Shown: positions 22,654 to 32,617, counted from the first letter of the stretch. The stretch is DNA of 64,000 nt from Elioraea sp. (GCF_022842375.1 NZ_JALHPR010000002.1:1-64000); one strand, 5' to 3'. Numbers and translations: made by a program. Notes: a model not told the origin generated them from the sequence alone.

Positions 22654-25047
22654 TTGAGCGCGTCGCCTAGTCTGGGGACGCTTTTCCGTCTGGCCTTAGC
22701 CTCGGGTGTTGTGGCTGCAGTCGTGACGAATCTCAAACGCGGCGCGCCGCTTGACGGTCGCGACGCCCAGGGACGCACGCCACTCATGCTGGCAGCCATG
22801 CGCGGTCACGTCGATGTCTGTCGGGTACTGCTGCAGGCTGGCGCTGACACCACCCTCCGTGACCTGAACGGTAATGACGCCGTCGCGCTTGCGCGGGCGA
22901 AAGGCCACCTCCAGGTCCTCACTCTTCTGGAGCACCAATGTTGGCCAAGTGCGCCGGCCCCCGCTAAGAGGTATTCAGTTGTCGGGGATGACGGCGAAGG
23001 GAAGTCGATCCCTGCTGCCCTTTCCCCGCAAGAGCCGAATGCACAGCAGCATGAGGTCCACACTGCGTCTGGCTTGGTGCCTACACCCGCGCCGTCCGTC
23101 GAGTCTACTGACCTTCTCATGTCGCCTGGTGCGGCACTCGCTCGCAGGAAGGCTGAGGACGGTTCTTCGGACGCGATGGGCGCGCCGATCGGAGCCGACA
23201 CCCTAGCGACAGATACGGTCTCGAGCGGGCAAGGCGAGGCACAATGGGAGCCTGAACCTGAGCCTGACCTGACGTCTTCCGGGGTGGAGATCGCCGCTGC
23301 GGCGGCAGACCGCGAGAAGGCAGTCAGCCGGCATGCGGCTGAGCTGCCGGCCGCCGACTGGACCGACACGCACATCGACCTCCCTGACACGGCACCGGAC
23401 TGGGCGGACGCGTTCAAGCAGGGATCTGACGGCTTTCGCGCAGTCACCGACCTAATATTGGCCGGTCTTCGCGAGGGCTGCATCCTTGCCGAGGAACTCG
23501 ATGCACTGCGTGAAAGCCTAGTCGACGGGGAACGGGGAAACCGCTTTGTCGCGGCGCTTGAGATCCTGCTGGAGGACCTCGGGATCCTCGTGGAAAACGA
23601 GCATGCCATCGACTGGGCACGCATGGCCGTTGTCGAGGGCGATGACCTGCAGACGATCGGGGCCGCATACGAGGTCGCAGCAGCAGCGGACCGCCTGACC
23701 GAGATCTGGGGCGGATCGCCCGATGCAGAGCGTGTTCTGCTAGACACCGCGGCGGGCGCGCCAGTTCTCTCCAAGGCGACGGAGACGCGCCTTTTCCGCG
23801 AACTCGCTGCGTCGCTGGCCTTCCTGCGGAGAGCTGCTGCCTCCAACCCTCTGACGGCAGCCATTTTCGAGAGTTGGGCGGATCAGCTTGATGCCCGGTC
23901 CGTGCTTCCGCGGGACATTTCGGAGGCTGGCTGGGGTGCAGACGACCAGGACGAGGCGGACGCATCGGATCCTGATCAGGACGCCCAGGCAGAACCCGGA
24001 GAGAGGGCCTTCGCCGACTTCCCGGGCGATGCAGGAACTCCGGCAACATATGCCCTGGCAACGCATCTCCGTGCGACCGCGAGGACACTCCTTCAGCGAG
24101 GTGCGGCGCAGGAACTTCTGGCTGCTGCTCGACTCACGCCTCGCCGTATTCTGGAGCTGACCGAGGCATGTCTGGGTCAGCATGAAACGTGTCGCCGTGA
24201 AGGCCTGCGCGCCAGCATCCGGCGCTCGGATGAAATCGGCCACGAACTTGCTGTGCTGCGGCGGCCAGCTTTCGAGGCACAGCAGCCGACTGGACCGGCA
24301 GGCCTCAACGATGTCTTCCAGCGCTACGTCAACGCGCGACAGGCGATCGTCGAGGCTAATCTGAAGCGCGTGGTCTGGCTGGCTCGCCGCTATGCCCGTC
24401 CCGCTGTGCCGTTCCTCGATCTCGTGCAAGAGGGTCAGATCGGACTGCTGCGGGCCATAGACCGCTTCGATCCCGACCGCGGCTTCCGCTTCAGCACATA
24501 CGCGACATGGTGGATCCGGCAGTCGATAAGCCGCTACGTGCAGGACCAGGGGCGCACGGTCCGCGTGCCGGTGCATATGCTGGAGCGGATCGCTAAGGCG
24601 AAACGTGTTTCAGAAGCTTTGCGGGCCAAGACCGGGGTGGAGCCGACAACGGAAGAGCTTGCGGCCTCGCTGGAGGCCGACGTTGTGCCAGTCCAACGCG
24701 CCCTGGCCGCAGATCTCGAGGGTGTCTCTTTCGACGATATGCGGAGCCTGCTTGACGAGGAGGCTGTGCTTCCTGCCCCCCTCGTTGACGAGGCAACGCC
24801 CCTGACGGCCTTGCTGCACCATGACCTGCGACGGCTTGTCGCCGCCAGCCTCCGCAGACTGGATGCACGTCAGGCCCGCATAATCGATCTGCGCTTCGGG
24901 CTGACGGACGGCAATCCGTTGACGCTCGAGGAGGTGGGGCGGTTCTACAGCGTCACGCGCGAGCGGATCAGGCAAATCGAGACCAAGGCTCTGAAGCGCC
25001 TGCCGCGACTGCTGCCGAACCGTCAATTCGTGAACCTCGTACCATGA
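22654..25047 (+). CDS. Ankyrin-repeat protein fused to a sigma-70 factor, first gene of defence operon
   Basis: The 797-residue protein has ankyrin repeats at residues 10-95 (DAQGRTPLMLAAMRGHVDVC, RVLLQAGADTTLRDLNGND), an acidic low-complexity and helical middle (about 100-540), and a full sigma-70 C-terminal part: region 2 at about 555-640 (FLDLVQEGQIGLLRAIDRFD, FRFSTYATWWIRQSI), region 3 near 645-700 and region 4 near 735-790 (LEEVGRFYSVTRERIRQIET). It appears able to bind RNA polymerase core and promoters. It starts at TTG behind GGGGGAA and overlaps the GHKL ATPase gene by four bases (ATGA). No anti-sigma gene is adjacent; the ankyrin part could be an inbuilt sensor or inhibitor. Confidence 0.9.
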   Translation: MSASPSLGTLFRLALASGVVAAVVTNLKRGAPLDGRDAQGRTPLMLAAMRGHVDVCRVLLQAGADTTLRDLNGNDAVALARAKGHLQVLTLLEHQCWPSAPAPAKRYSVVGDDGEGKSIPAALSPQEPNAQQHEVHTASGLVPTPAPSVESTDLLMSPGAALARRKAEDGSSDAMGAPIGADTLATDTVSSGQGEAQWEPEPEPDLTSSGVEIAAAAADREKAVSRHAAELPAADWTDTHIDLPDTAPDWADAFKQGSDGFRAVTDLILAGLREGCILAEELDALRESLVDGERGNRFVAALEILLEDLGILVENEHAIDWARMAVVEGDDLQTIGAAYEVAAAADRLTEIWGGSPDAERVLLDTAAGAPVLSKATETRLFRELAASLAFLRRAAASNPLTAAIFESWADQLDARSVLPRDISEAGWGADDQDEADASDPDQDAQAEPGERAFADFPGDAGTPATYALATHLRATARTLLQRGAAQELLAAARLTPRRILELTEACLGQHETCRREGLRASIRRSDEIGHELAVLRRPAFEAQQPTGPAGLNDVFQRYVNARQAIVEANLKRVVWLARRYARPAVPFLDLVQEGQIGLLRAIDRFDPDRGFRFSTYATWWIRQSISRYVQDQGRTVRVPVHMLERIAKAKRVSEALRAKTGVEPTTEELAASLEADVVPVQRALAADLEGVSFDDMRSLLDEEAVLPAPLVDEATPLTALLHHDLRRLVAASLRRLDARQARIIDLRFGLTDGNPLTLEEVGRFYSVTRERIRQIETKALKRLPRLLPNRQFVNLVP

Positions 25048-26558
25048 CGGGCAACCGCCCACCCCGGAGAATCTTGGCGCCGCCAAAGGCGACAGCGATG
25101 ATCGAAGCCCTTCGTGGCCTCGGCTATTCGACATCCTCGGCCCTGGCGGACATTATCGACAACAGTGTTGCGGCAGCAGCGTCAAAAGTCGACATCGAGT
25201 TCGTCTGGGCAGGTCCGTCGTCGTATGTAACCATCGTCGACGATGGTCGCGGAATGGACGCTGCGGACCTCGAGCGTGCCATGCGCCTAGGCGACCGCAA
25301 TCCGCTCGACCCCCGCGCCCCTGGTGACCTCGGACGCTTCGGCATTGGTCTGAAGACCGCTTCGTTCTCGCAATGCCGCCGTCTGACGGTCGCGAGCCGA
25401 CAGGCTGCGTCAGTGTCCTGCCTCCGCTGGGACCTGGACGAGATTGCTGGGAACGGTGGGCACGAATGGGAACTCATCGAGGGAACAGCACCCGGATCGG
25501 AACAGCTGCTGGCCGCTCTGCCGACGGAAGGGACGGGGACCTTGGTGGTGTGGGAGGTAATGGACCGGATCGTCACCTCGGGCTTCCGCGAGCAGGACAT
25601 GCTCGACCTGATCGACCGGGTGGAGCGCCATCTCGCGATGGTCTTCCATCGCTATATCGAGGGTGTACGCCCACGCTTCAGGATCAGCCTGAACGGGCGT
25701 CGCGTGGAGCCATGGGATCCCTTCCTGAAGGATCATCGGGACACATGGTCTTCTCCCGTGGAGCGCATCCCGAGTTCGGCAGGGGCGATCGTCGTCCAGG
25801 CCCATGTACTGCCGCACAAGGACCGCCTTGATTTGCGTGCCTTCGCTGCCGGAGGCGGGGCTGATGGCTGGACCGCACAGCAGGGCTTCTACGTTTATCG
25901 TCAGGAGCGGCTGCTCCTCGGCGGCACATGGCTCGGCCTTGGACGGGGGCGGGCATGGACCAAGGAGGAAGCCCACCGCCTCGCACGCATCCGGGTCGAG
26001 ATCGGCTCCGACGCCGATGCAGCCTGGAAGATCGACGTCCGCAAATCGACAGCCCGTCCACCGGTAGAGGTCCGCCCCCGGCTCACGGCACTCGCGGAGG
26101 ACACGCGCGAACGTGCGCGACGGGTCTTCGCATGGCGCGGGCGTGTGATTGCCAGACGGACGGGGCAGCCGATCGTCCAGGCCTGGACCGCCCAGCATAC
26201 GGCAGATGGCGTGCGCTATCGGATCGACGAGACGCACCCCGCCGTGGCTGCCGTGCTCCACCAGGCAGGCGACCTGACGTCACTCGTCCGGGCGATGCTC
26301 CGTGTGGTCGAGGAGACGGTCCCCGTGCAGAGGATCTGGCTCGACACGGCAGAAGCGAAGGAGACGCCGCGCACGGGCTTCACCGCATCGCCACCTGCAG
26401 AGGTCCGTCAGGTTCTCGACGTGATGTACCGGAGCCTCGTCCGGCGCCGTGGCCTCAGCCCTGCCGAAGCCCGGGAGCGGCTGCTCCTATCCGAACCGTT
26501 CGACGGCTACCCGGACCTCGTCGCTGCACTTCCTGACATTCCTGCCAATGAGGCCTGA
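25044..26558 (+). CDS. GHKL-type ATPase (MutL/MORC-like) of defence operon
   Basis: The 504-residue protein has a GHKL (Hsp90/MutL) ATPase domain: LADIIDNSVAA with Asn40, VDDGRGM (65-71), and GRFGIGLKTAS (97-107). A transducer-like region follows and residues about 300-480 form a family-specific C-terminal part. Bacterial relatives lie in restriction-like clusters with cytosine methyltransferase, Vsr and Z1 genes and were proposed as ancestors of eukaryotic MORC ATPases. ATP-driven clamping on DNA is the expected role. It overlaps the sigma gene by four bases and ends six bases before the Z1 gene. Confidence 0.9.
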   Translation: MTGNRPPRRILAPPKATAMIEALRGLGYSTSSALADIIDNSVAAAASKVDIEFVWAGPSSYVTIVDDGRGMDAADLERAMRLGDRNPLDPRAPGDLGRFGIGLKTASFSQCRRLTVASRQAASVSCLRWDLDEIAGNGGHEWELIEGTAPGSEQLLAALPTEGTGTLVVWEVMDRIVTSGFREQDMLDLIDRVERHLAMVFHRYIEGVRPRFRISLNGRRVEPWDPFLKDHRDTWSSPVERIPSSAGAIVVQAHVLPHKDRLDLRAFAAGGGADGWTAQQGFYVYRQERLLLGGTWLGLGRGRAWTKEEAHRLARIRVEIGSDADAAWKIDVRKSTARPPVEVRPRLTALAEDTRERARRVFAWRGRVIARRTGQPIVQAWTAQHTADGVRYRIDETHPAVAAVLHQAGDLTSLVRAMLRVVEETVPVQRIWLDTAEAKETPRTGFTASPPAEVRQVLDVMYRSLVRRRGLSPAEARERLLLSEPFDGYPDLVAALPDIPANEA

Positions 26559-26564
26559 GCGCGA

Positions 26565-29423
26565 ATGAACGCAAAGCCGGAAACGCACGCGCAGAAGGTG
26601 GTCAAGTTCGTGCAGGAGCTCCTGCTGGAGGAGACTGACCGGAGCAGGATCGGGCCGGCGCTGATCGCCGATCAGATCGACCTCGTTCTCAGGATGAAAC
26701 CGTCATGGGGCGAAGACCTTGATCGGGCAGCGGTCACGGAGGAACTCATCCGCCGCTTCTCTATGTGGATCGGCCGTGACGGAACGCTGAAGAACGATGC
26801 CGGACATGTCGCTTGGCTGGAGGCTGCGCGGAAGAAGGATTGGCGTCTCTGGCAGAGATACCGAGAGTGGCTTGAGCGCGACCTTCCGCTTGATGCCATC
26901 GACGCTCTTGACCGATCGACTGACGGCATACTCGGGCTGCTTGAGGATCCCCGGCGTGAGGGTGACTGGGATCGCCGCGGGCTCGTGGTCGGCCATGTGC
27001 AGTCGGGGAAGACGGGCAACTACACCGGGCTGATCTGCAAGGCGGCGGATGCCGGCTACAAGATCATCATCGTCCTCGCCGGGCTTCACAACAACCTGCG
27101 TGCGCAGACCCAGATGCGCCTTGATGAGGGCTTCCTGGGATACGCTACAGCTCCCCTGGCCGGCGACACCGCACCGATCGGCGTCAGCGAGATCGACGGG
27201 GATCCCACGATCCGGCCAAACTACGTGACCAACCGAACCAACAACGGCGACTTCTCGACTGCCATTGCGCGGAACCTCGGCATAAGCCCCGAACAGCGGC
27301 CATGGCTTTTCGTGGTCAAGAAGAACAAGACGGTCCTCACGCGCCTCCTTGCCTGGGTCAGGAACCATGTCGCCGACTCGAGGGATCAGGAGACAGGCCG
27401 CAGGCTTGTGACGAAGCTGCCGCTCCTGCTTATCGACGACGAAGCTGACCATGCGTCGGTCGACACCGGCGAGCAGGTCTTCGATGAGCAGGGGAGGCCG
27501 GACGAGAACCACTCCCCGACCGAGATCAACAAGCTCATCCGGAGACTGCTGCACTCGTTCACGCGATCAGCCTACGTCGGATACACGGCGACGCCTTTTG
27601 CAAACATCTTCATTCACGAACGAGGTGCCACTCGCGAGGAAGGGCCGGACCTGTTCCCGAGCGCGTTCATCGTCAATCTTGCGGCGCCTTCGACCTACGT
27701 CGGCCCTGCGCGCATATTCGGTCTCCGCAGCACGAACGGACGTGATGGCGGCCTCCCTCTGGTCAGGGTTGTGGCCGATCACCAGGACGCCGCCGGTGGC
27801 GGCGGATGGATGCCACAGGGTCACAAGAGCACTCACAGCCCCCCCGCAGTCACTGCTGACCGGGTGCCGGCTTCGCTCAGGACGGCAATCCTTTCGTTCC
27901 TGCTGGCCTGCGCAGCGCGAAGCGTCCGAGGCCAGGGCAATCGACACTGCTCGATGCTGGTCCACGTCACTCGGTTCAACGCCGTACAGACCGAAGTGCA
28001 TCGGCAGGTCGCTGACCTGATGGGCGGCATAACACAGCGCCTTCAGCGTCGCATCGACAGCGCACGCTTGGTCGACGACCTCCGGAAGCTCTGGGTGGAG
28101 GATTTCGTCCCGGCTACAGAGGCAGTCCGGACGCGTGTCGAGGATCCGTCGATCCGGCCGGTGAGTTGGGAGCAGATCGCGGAAGTCCTGCCTGATATCG
28201 CATCGGACATCGAGGTCCGGATGATCAACGGCACGGCGAAGGACGCGCTGGACTACGTCGATAATGCCGCGACGGGCCTCAAGGTCATCGCGATTGGCGG
28301 AGACAAGCTTGCGAGGGGCCTTACCCTCGAAGGGCTCTGCACGAGCTACTTCCTCCGAGCCTCGCGCATGTACGACACGCTGATGCAGATGGGGCGCTGG
28401 TTCGGCTACAGGCCCGGATACCTCGATCTCTGCCGCCTCTACACCACGTCCGATCTCATCGACTGGTTCGGGCATATCGCCGATGCATCCGAGGAACTGA
28501 GGGAGGAGTTCGATCTCATGCAGGCCAGCGGCGGGACGCCGCGCGACTACGGCCTGAAGGTCCAGTCACATGCGGTGCTGATGGTCACATCGCGTCTCAA
28601 GATGCGGTCGGCGAAGACCCTCATGCTGTCCTTCAGCGGGCAGGTGGTCGAGACGGTGGCCTTCCATCGCGACCCTGGAGTGCTGCGAGGCAATCTGAAG
28701 GCGCTACGAAGTTTGGTTGACGCCAACGGGGCACCGGACGAGGCACCAAGGATCGAGCGCGTCCGGCCTGGAGTAAGGCACCAATGGGAAGGAGCTCTCT
28801 GGCAGGCTGTTCCGGCAGACCGGATCACAGCATTCCTCGCCGCATACAAGACCCATCGCGATGCCTACAAGACAGACGCACGTCTTCTTGCCGAGTTCAT
28901 TGAGTCGATGTCCAAGGGTGGTGAGTTGACGTCCTGGACCGTTGCCGTTCTCGGTGGTGGTGAGCGGAGTGTGATCGATCTCGGGCAAGGCCTCGCGGTG
29001 AAGATGCCGAAGCGCACCCACCGCACGTTCACGGCGGACCGGTTCTCGATCGGGCGACTTCTTGCTCCCCGAGATGAAGCCATTGACCTAGACGCCGACG
29101 CTTGGGCTGCAGCACTCGACCTGACAAAAGCGGCGTGGAAAGCAGACGCGGGCCGCAATCAGTCGGGTGAGCCTGACTCGCCCAACGGAATCGCGATAAG
29201 GCGAGTGCGCGGTTTCGGTGCTCATGACGTCCAATCGAAATCCGAGCTCGGATTGCTTCTGTTGTATGTACTCGATCCCAAAGAGACTGGTGTCGAGTTC
29301 CCGGCCGATGTGGAGGGGATCGTTGGCCTCGGCATAAGCTTTCCGGGCAGCCGGTCGGGCGTGAAGGTGGAGTACAAGGTCAACAACGTGCTCTGGGAAC
29401 AGGAATATGGCTCCTCGGAGTGA
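26565..29423 (+). CDS. Z1-domain superfamily II helicase/endonuclease-like protein
   Basis: The 952-residue protein shows Walker A GHVQSGKT (143-150), a DEAD-like box LLIDDEADH (288-296), GYTATPFAN (motif III-like), and GGDKLARGLTLEGL followed by MGRWFGYRPGYLDL in the C-terminal helicase lobe and Z1 region. Z1 proteins are the motor subunits of the MORC-type defence clusters. The start follows GAGCGA after the GHKL stop. Its end overlaps the PD-(D/E)XK gene by 17 bases. DNA translocation is inferred from the helicase motifs. Confidence 0.93.
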   Translation: MNAKPETHAQKVVKFVQELLLEETDRSRIGPALIADQIDLVLRMKPSWGEDLDRAAVTEELIRRFSMWIGRDGTLKNDAGHVAWLEAARKKDWRLWQRYREWLERDLPLDAIDALDRSTDGILGLLEDPRREGDWDRRGLVVGHVQSGKTGNYTGLICKAADAGYKIIIVLAGLHNNLRAQTQMRLDEGFLGYATAPLAGDTAPIGVSEIDGDPTIRPNYVTNRTNNGDFSTAIARNLGISPEQRPWLFVVKKNKTVLTRLLAWVRNHVADSRDQETGRRLVTKLPLLLIDDEADHASVDTGEQVFDEQGRPDENHSPTEINKLIRRLLHSFTRSAYVGYTATPFANIFIHERGATREEGPDLFPSAFIVNLAAPSTYVGPARIFGLRSTNGRDGGLPLVRVVADHQDAAGGGGWMPQGHKSTHSPPAVTADRVPASLRTAILSFLLACAARSVRGQGNRHCSMLVHVTRFNAVQTEVHRQVADLMGGITQRLQRRIDSARLVDDLRKLWVEDFVPATEAVRTRVEDPSIRPVSWEQIAEVLPDIASDIEVRMINGTAKDALDYVDNAATGLKVIAIGGDKLARGLTLEGLCTSYFLRASRMYDTLMQMGRWFGYRPGYLDLCRLYTTSDLIDWFGHIADASEELREEFDLMQASGGTPRDYGLKVQSHAVLMVTSRLKMRSAKTLMLSFSGQVVETVAFHRDPGVLRGNLKALRSLVDANGAPDEAPRIERVRPGVRHQWEGALWQAVPADRITAFLAAYKTHRDAYKTDARLLAEFIESMSKGGELTSWTVAVLGGGERSVIDLGQGLAVKMPKRTHRTFTADRFSIGRLLAPRDEAIDLDADAWAAALDLTKAAWKADAGRNQSGEPDSPNGIAIRRVRGFGAHDVQSKSELGLLLLYVLDPKETGVEFPADVEGIVGLGISFPGSRSGVKVEYKVNNVLWEQEYGSSE

Positions 29424-30426
29424 CGCGGTGCGGCTGGGAGAGGCTTGGCGGGCTCTGGCCGGCGATGCAGGCGCATCCGGCTGGCGGACCGTTCACTTGG
29501 TGCAACTTGGCGAGGTAGCCATTCTGGCCGGGCGCCAGAAGCCGGATGATCTCGAGGCATTGCTTATTGGTTTCCGCCATGCCCGTCTGCCACTTCCGAG
29601 CCGGCTGCCGGCCGGCAGGGGCTTTTCCGTCGAGGCGACCCGGCATCCTAGTCACCCGAACCTCCTGCTTTTGGCGTTGACGCGAAAGCAGGGTGCGAGG
29701 ACGGACCTGTTCGAGGCGATGGCGCAGGATCTCATCGCCGTGCTTGCGGACGCGCTTGATGAGGACGAGCAGACTGTCGTGAATGTCCTCCTCGCTCGTA
29801 TCCGCGCTTGGCAGGACTTCATGTCGTATCCGCGCGCCGGTATCCTAAGCGAAGATGAGGAGATCGGACTGCACGGCGAGCTCGTCGTGCTCGAACAGCT
29901 GTTGGCAGCACTTCCGGACGCCGCAGCGGTCGTGGACATGTGGCAGGGCCCACTCCGCGGCCTCCACGACTTCATGCTTCCTTTAGGAGCCATGGAAGCC
30001 AAGGCGACAACTTCGGCCACCGGCTTCAGGGCCACGATCGGATCCCTGGAGCAGTTGGACGTCTCGATCAGGTCGCCAATCTACCTTGCCGCTGCGCGGT
30101 TGGCAGCCTCGAGTGCCGGATTGACGCTGCCGCAGCGTGTCGCGCAGTTGCGAGCGTTGCTGACGATGCGTGGTAGCGAAGCCGTTCAAGCCTTCTCCGC
30201 TCGTCTGCTCCGCGCCGGCTATATCGACGCGTTCGCCGACCAATATGCGCGGCGTCTGATCGTATCTGACCTACGCTGGATCGATGTGCGCGCCGATTTC
30301 CCGCTCCTGACTTCTGCGTCGGTGCCGAGTGGCGTGGTGTCAGCGCGGTACGTGATTGACCTGGACATGCATCCACTTCCGACAACCTCGCTTGCGACCA
30401 TCCTGGAGGCGGCAGGCCTGAAATGA
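29407..30426 (+). CDS. PD-(D/E)XK motif protein of defence operon
   Basis: The 339-residue protein carries the family's nuclease-type core: GLHGELVVLEQLL (Glu at about 159), GPLRGLHDFMLP (Asp at about 189) and AMEAKATTSAT (Glu197, Lys199). Together they form the E..D..ExK signature of restriction-type nucleases. It overlaps Z1 by 17 bases and AIPR by 4 bases. It is the best candidate in the operon for cutting unmethylated DNA, alongside Vsr. Metal dependence and target are unknown. Confidence 0.88.
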   Translation: MAPRSDAVRLGEAWRALAGDAGASGWRTVHLVQLGEVAILAGRQKPDDLEALLIGFRHARLPLPSRLPAGRGFSVEATRHPSHPNLLLLALTRKQGARTDLFEAMAQDLIAVLADALDEDEQTVVNVLLARIRAWQDFMSYPRAGILSEDEEIGLHGELVVLEQLLAALPDAAAVVDMWQGPLRGLHDFMLPLGAMEAKATTSATGFRATIGSLEQLDVSIRSPIYLAAARLAASSAGLTLPQRVAQLRALLTMRGSEAVQAFSARLLRAGYIDAFADQYARRLIVSDLRWIDVRADFPLLTSASVPSGVVSARYVIDLDMHPLPTTSLATILEAAGLK

Positions 30427-32192
30427 CGCTTGAGGATTTCCTGCAGCAGCTCCAGATCGATATCCGCGAGCGCATGGCGGAGGGCAATGCTCCGCCGTAC
30501 AGCGAGATGGTTTTTGCCGAGCTCGTCATGGACCACATGGCGGAAATTGGCATGACTTCTGATCCGATGGTCTGCCATTACGCGGCACGCGTAGATCGTG
30601 CCGAGCTCAGGCTGAGCGGCTACGCGGTTAGTCGAGACGACGAACAGTTGGATCTGTTCGTAAGCCTCTACGACGGAAAGAACAGTGTTGCACCCATCCC
30701 AGACAGCGAGACAACGCAGGCGGCGGGCCGGTGCGTTGCCTTCCTGGCAAAGTGCGCTGAGGGGCGTCTCGCGAGCCGGATTGACGAGGCAAACGAGGCA
30801 CACGAGCTCGCGCAGATCATCGAGATGATCTTCTCAAAGCTGGACCACATCACCATCCACGTGCTGACCGATCGCGTCGCGAAGTCGAAGAGCTTCAAGA
30901 GCCGCGAGGTGAACGGGAAAACAGTGCGCCTGGAGGTTATGGATATCGAGCGCCTGTATCGTCACCTGTCCGAGGGGAAGCCGCGGGACGAGATGGTGCT
31001 CGACTTCAAGTCCCTGTCGGGCGCGCCCCTGCCATGTGTGCTTATTCCCGGTCAGGACACCGTTTACAGCGTCGCACTCGCCGTGCTCCCAGGCGAAGCA
31101 CTGCGGGCGACCTATGAGAAGTTTGGCGCGCGCCTGCTGGAAGCAAATGTCCGTTCTTTCTTAAGTACGACGAACAAGGTGAACCGCGGCATCCGTGACA
31201 CGCTCCGGACCAGCCCCGAGCACTTCATGGCGTTCAACAACGGCGTGGTGATGATCGCCGATGATGCCGGGTATGAGACTACGGCTGATGGCGGACCCGG
31301 CATCGCGTGGCTGCGCGGCGTTCAGATCGTGAACGGCGGCCAGACGACGGCGTCGATCTACTTTACCAAAAGGAAGGCTCCGGACACTGACCTGCGCTCG
31401 GTCCGCGTTCCAGCGAAGATCATCATTCTCGGCACTGTGGGCGAGGACGGCGAGGCAGCGCGGGAGGTGTTGGTGTCCAACGTCTCGCGTTTCGCGAACA
31501 GTCAGAGTGCGGTGAAGGTCTCCGACCTCTCGGCCAATCGCCCGTTTCACCGCCAGCTCGAGCAATTGTCGCAGTCGACCTTTTGCCCTGATGGCACGAC
31601 GCGCTGGTTCTACGAACGAGCGGCGGGTAGCTACAACGTCATGTTGGCCCGGAAAGGCGATACGGGGCCTCGCTTGAAGAAGCTGAAGGCGGAGTTCCCG
31701 CCATCGAAGAAGTTCAATAAGACCGAGTTGGCAAAGTGCCTCATGACTTGGGCCGGGTTTCCGCAGATTGCCAGTTTCGGCCTTCAGAAGAACTTTGAGA
31801 GGTTCAGCCAGCTGCTTGACGAGGAGGAAGGCGCGGCGCGGTGGCCGATTTCCAGCGCAGCTGACTACAAGCGTATGGTTGCACAGGTTATCATTTTCCG
31901 GACTGTCCAGAAGCTCGTGAGGCCGCTGGTTCCCGCCTTCCAGGCAAACGTAACGGTCTACACGGTGGCGCTTCTGTCGGAGCGGCTGCGTGCACAGATC
32001 GATCTCGATAAGATCTGGGCAGAGCAAGCCGCGACGCCACAGGTAGTCGCGGTGGCAGCGGCTTGGGCGAAGCAGGTAGACGAAGCGTTGCAGGTGTCAG
32101 CTGCGGGCCGCATGGTGTCCGAGTGGGCAAAGAAGCAGGATTGCTGGGAGTACGTCCGCTCTCTGAGCTTGCCTGATCAACCAACTAAATGA
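30423..32192 (+). CDS. AIPR-family abortive-infection protein
   Basis: The 589-residue protein has the AIPR domain in its middle: RSFLSTTNKVNRGIRDTLRT, FMAFNNGVVMIADDAG and LRGVQIVNGGQTTASIYFTK (about residues 240-325), then NVSRFANSQSAVKVSDL. AIPR proteins were first found in phage abortive infection systems and recur beside Z1 and GHKL genes. The activity is not well established. It is the last gene of the operon; its 3' end overlaps the convergent gene at 32177 by 16 bases, so the operon likely ends here. Confidence 0.9.
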   Translation: MTLEDFLQQLQIDIRERMAEGNAPPYSEMVFAELVMDHMAEIGMTSDPMVCHYAARVDRAELRLSGYAVSRDDEQLDLFVSLYDGKNSVAPIPDSETTQAAGRCVAFLAKCAEGRLASRIDEANEAHELAQIIEMIFSKLDHITIHVLTDRVAKSKSFKSREVNGKTVRLEVMDIERLYRHLSEGKPRDEMVLDFKSLSGAPLPCVLIPGQDTVYSVALAVLPGEALRATYEKFGARLLEANVRSFLSTTNKVNRGIRDTLRTSPEHFMAFNNGVVMIADDAGYETTADGGPGIAWLRGVQIVNGGQTTASIYFTKRKAPDTDLRSVRVPAKIIILGTVGEDGEAAREVLVSNVSRFANSQSAVKVSDLSANRPFHRQLEQLSQSTFCPDGTTRWFYERAAGSYNVMLARKGDTGPRLKKLKAEFPPSKKFNKTELAKCLMTWAGFPQIASFGLQKNFERFSQLLDEEEGAARWPISSAADYKRMVAQVIIFRTVQKLVRPLVPAFQANVTVYTVALLSERLRAQIDLDKIWAEQAATPQVVAVAAAWAKQVDEALQVSAAGRMVSEWAKKQDCWEYVRSLSLPDQPTK

Positions 32193-32617
32193 TGCTCCCG
32201 GTGGAGATCGTTCTGCTGACGCGCGGCTGCCTCCAGCGCTCGGCCGGCCAGCCTATCGCGTTGTTCGCGCCATATCGCAGAAGGTGGCTCCATCAGCCCC
32301 GGCAGCGTCATCCCCTCCGGCTGCCGCCCGTTCAGGATCGCCTCGACGATGTCCGGCGCCAGCAGCGTCAGCCGCAGCACGCGGCAGACGTAGGAGCGGT
32401 TGATCTTCTCCGCGTCCGCGAGCTCGGTGAGCGTCGCGAAGCGCCCCTCTTCCAGCATCCACCGCCAGCGGAACGCGCGGGCCACGGCCTTGATCAGCGT
32501 GATGTCCTGGCGGCGCTCGATCGCCAAGACGTTGGGCGTGATGATCGCCTTGCGGCCACCGCGCTTTTTCACCGAGAGCGGGATGACGACGGTGAGCGTC
32601 TGCGGCGCGTCGCTCAT
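32177..32617 (-). CDS. Recombinase-associated HTH protein (KorB/ParB-like HTH pattern)
   Basis: The 146-residue protein has FATLTELADAEKINRSYVCR then VLRLTLLAPDIVEAILNGRQ, an HTH pattern like that in ParB/KorB proteins. A basic N-terminus (IPLSVKKRGGRKAIITPN) precedes it. Proteins of this type regularly follow a large serine recombinase and DUF2924 in alphaproteobacterial elements. Start ATG 32617 overlaps the recombinase stop by four bases. It may regulate recombinase or act in excision; this is inferred. Confidence 0.75.
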   Translation of the reverse strand: MSDAPQTLTVVIPLSVKKRGGRKAIITPNVLAIERRQDITLIKAVARAFRWRWMLEEGRFATLTELADAEKINRSYVCRVLRLTLLAPDIVEAILNGRQPEGMTLPGLMEPPSAIWREQRDRLAGRALEAAARQQNDLHREHHLVG

